Source: Roseateles_B flavus (GTDB lineage Bacteria; Pseudomonadota; Gammaproteobacteria; Burkholderiales; Burkholderiaceae_C). Taken from it: a stretch of DNA of 63,187 nucleotides. Under the pieces are notes generated by a model. That model was given only the letters and a program-made list of their open reading frames with translations. It was not told the DNA's origin and did not search any database. Below are positions 62,308 to 63,187 of the stretch, one piece after another. A program made the position numbers and the translations under genes. The first letter of the stretch is position 1. Every line of letters starts with the position of its first letter. The DNA lies in contig NZ_JBDPZC010000018.1 of assembly GCF_039872765.1 (NCBI RefSeq), forward strand, positions 1 through 63,187. Direction: 5' to 3'.

Positions 62308-62699
62308 TCGCGCTTCGGGGCCGGCCGCCTCCCGGGTGGGGGGCGGCCCCGCGGCCGGCGCCGCGTGACTTGGGCCTCAGCGCCGAGACGTTTTGCCCAA
62401 GGATGCCATCCGCTCGTGATCTTGTTCGGGCTCAACCCGGCAGAGGTCTTGGCGAAGGCATGCCGATCACAGGAGCTGTCCGACGAGGTGTGGGCACAAG
62501 TGTCAGACGATCGCGGCCTTTCTGGTGAATGGTCGACGGTGCGGCTGGAGCGGGTGAGCTTCAACGGCAAGCTGGGGGACGAACTGCTCGACCGGGAAGG
62601 GCCCGACGCCGACGACATCGCCCCGAGACTCACCGACTGAGTGGCTACACATTGCGTACGCAGGTCACAGGCCTTGTTCTTCGCGAAGGGCTTTGCCTT
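62308..62699. other. Intergenic DNA before the IS element; doubtful 91-codon ORF
   Basis: A TTG-start frame at 62365-62640 (plus) encodes about 91 residues ending RVSFNGKLGDELLDREGPDADDIAPRLTD. It has no ribosome site and no recognised family. It could be the remnant of a gene cut by the adjacent IS. No other signal seen. Confidence 0.3.
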
Positions 62700-63187
62700 T
62701 GACCTGCCCGGCTTAATCGAGACAGCAGTTCCTAGAAGACGGCGGGTTGCAGGTCTTGGCGGAGTTGCTGTTTGAACTCCACCGGGGTCAAGTATTGCAG
62801 GCTGCTGTGTGGCCGGACCTCGTTGTAGTGCTGGCGCCAGGCTTCGATGACGGCGCTGGCCTCGCGACGTGAGCGGAACCATTCGAGGGACAGGCACTCG
62901 TCGCGGAACTTGCCATTGAAGCTTTCATCGGTGCCGTTCTGCCAGGGCTTGCCGGGATCGTTGAGCACCGTGGCAATGCCGGAGCTTGCGATCCAGTCCA
63001 GGATGGCCAGGCTGACGAACTCGGGCCCGTTGTCCGAGCGAATGAACAGTGGCGCGCCGTACAAGCTCACCAACCGCGACAGCACCTCGATGACGCGCTT
63101 GGAGCGAATGGAGCCCGCCACGTCGATGGCCAGGCACTCGCGAGTGAACTCGTCGACGACCGTCAGGCACTTGATCTGCTGCCCGCT
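62700..63187 (-). mobile_element. IS3-family insertion sequence, right part
   Basis: The terminal inverted repeat TGACCTGCCCGGCTTAATCG continues to GAGACA at 62724, with the TGA...ACA shape usual for IS3-family ends. The transposase gene follows inward and runs off the window, so the other end and the target duplication cannot be checked. Confidence 0.75.
62732..63187 (-). CDS. IS3-family transposase OrfB, C-terminal part (cut by window end)
   Basis: About 151 residues of the rve integrase core are present. The DDE triad is visible: D in LTVVDEFTRE, D in FIRSDNGPEF, and E in the NGTDESFNGKFRDECL region. The C-terminus is RQHYNEVRPHSSLQYLTPVEFKQQL, typical of OrfB of IS3 and IS150-like elements. 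The N-terminus and OrfA lie beyond 63187. Confidence 0.9.
   Translation of the reverse strand, partial: SGQQIKCLTVVDEFTRECLAIDVAGSIRSKRVIEVLSRLVSLYGAPLFIRSDNGPEFVSLAILDWIASSGIATVLNDPGKPWQNGTDESFNGKFRDECLSLEWFRSRREASAVIEAWRQHYNEVRPHSSLQYLTPVEFKQQLRQDLQPAVF

Overview
The window is about 63 kb of high-GC DNA with a betaproteobacterial gene order. I infer the order Burkholderiales, probably the Rubrivivax/Leptothrix/Roseateles/Ideonella side of it. The grounds are the rimP-nusA-infB-rbfA-truB-typA run, a PEP-CTERM protein, a Fur-type iron locus and strongly GC-biased codon use. No rRNA or species-specific marker is present, so the genus is not fixed.

LEFT, about 1-24495, accessory DNA next to a tRNA-Ser(GGA) gene (24496-24586, minus strand). 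Codon use is visibly less GC-biased here than to the right. It begins with a possible IS21-type end and a doubly truncated tyrosine recombinase, followed by a papain-like cysteine peptidase and small unknown genes. Next come an XRE regulator, two lipoproteins (one a zinc-metallopeptidase candidate), and a P4-like module of AlpA regulator plus RepB-type primase/SF3 helicase with an inverted repeat between them. A pRiA4b ORF-3-like protein and a stand-alone HNH nuclease follow. An orphan type VI secretion cargo cluster reads on the minus strand (vgrG, DUF2169 adaptor, DUF4150/PAAR-HNH toxin, beta-propeller candidate immunity protein, a further small protein). Then comes an RloC-like AAA_13 ATPase with a candidate anticodon-nuclease motif, followed by a HEPN/zinc-ribbon protein, an NYN-LOTUS RNase and a DUF6499-like protein. 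It reads as a defence and mobile-element island.

MIDDLE, about 24.5-48 kb, core genome. It carries an SPFH/NfeD membrane pair, an Arg/Lys/Orn decarboxylase with twin terminators, and fabI. A promoter-plus-terminator unit that could encode an unlisted small RNA sits between fabI and rimP. The translation/transcription operon rimP-nusA-infB-rbfA-truB follows, then typA, an EamA transporter, a 3-hydroxyisobutyryl-CoA hydrolase, formate-THF ligase (fhs), a secreted M14 carboxypeptidase, a small unknown protein, a lipoprotein and nhaA.

RIGHT, about 48.5-59.2 kb, an iron locus. Six tightly packed minus-strand genes encode a clavaminate-synthase-like oxygenase, SbnB, a Y4yA/SbnH-like PLP decarboxylase, SbnA, a MATE exporter and a SerK/SbnI-like ParB-fold protein. 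They are transcribed away from a Fur-box-like palindrome. On the other side lie a DUF4198 protein, a TonB-dependent siderophore receptor and a PepSY membrane protein. The operon has the enzymes for making L-2,3-diaminopropionate or its opine-like precursor from O-phosphoserine, plus a hydroxylase, a decarboxylase and an exporter. No NIS synthetase or NRPS is visible in the window. This is the best candidate for an undescribed system here: a compact metallophore pathway.

FAR RIGHT, 59.2-63.2 kb. A PhoB-box-like promoter precedes a 27-codon leader ORF that overlaps a Tat-exported phospholipase C. A PEP-CTERM protein gene follows immediately. The window ends inside an IS3-family element.
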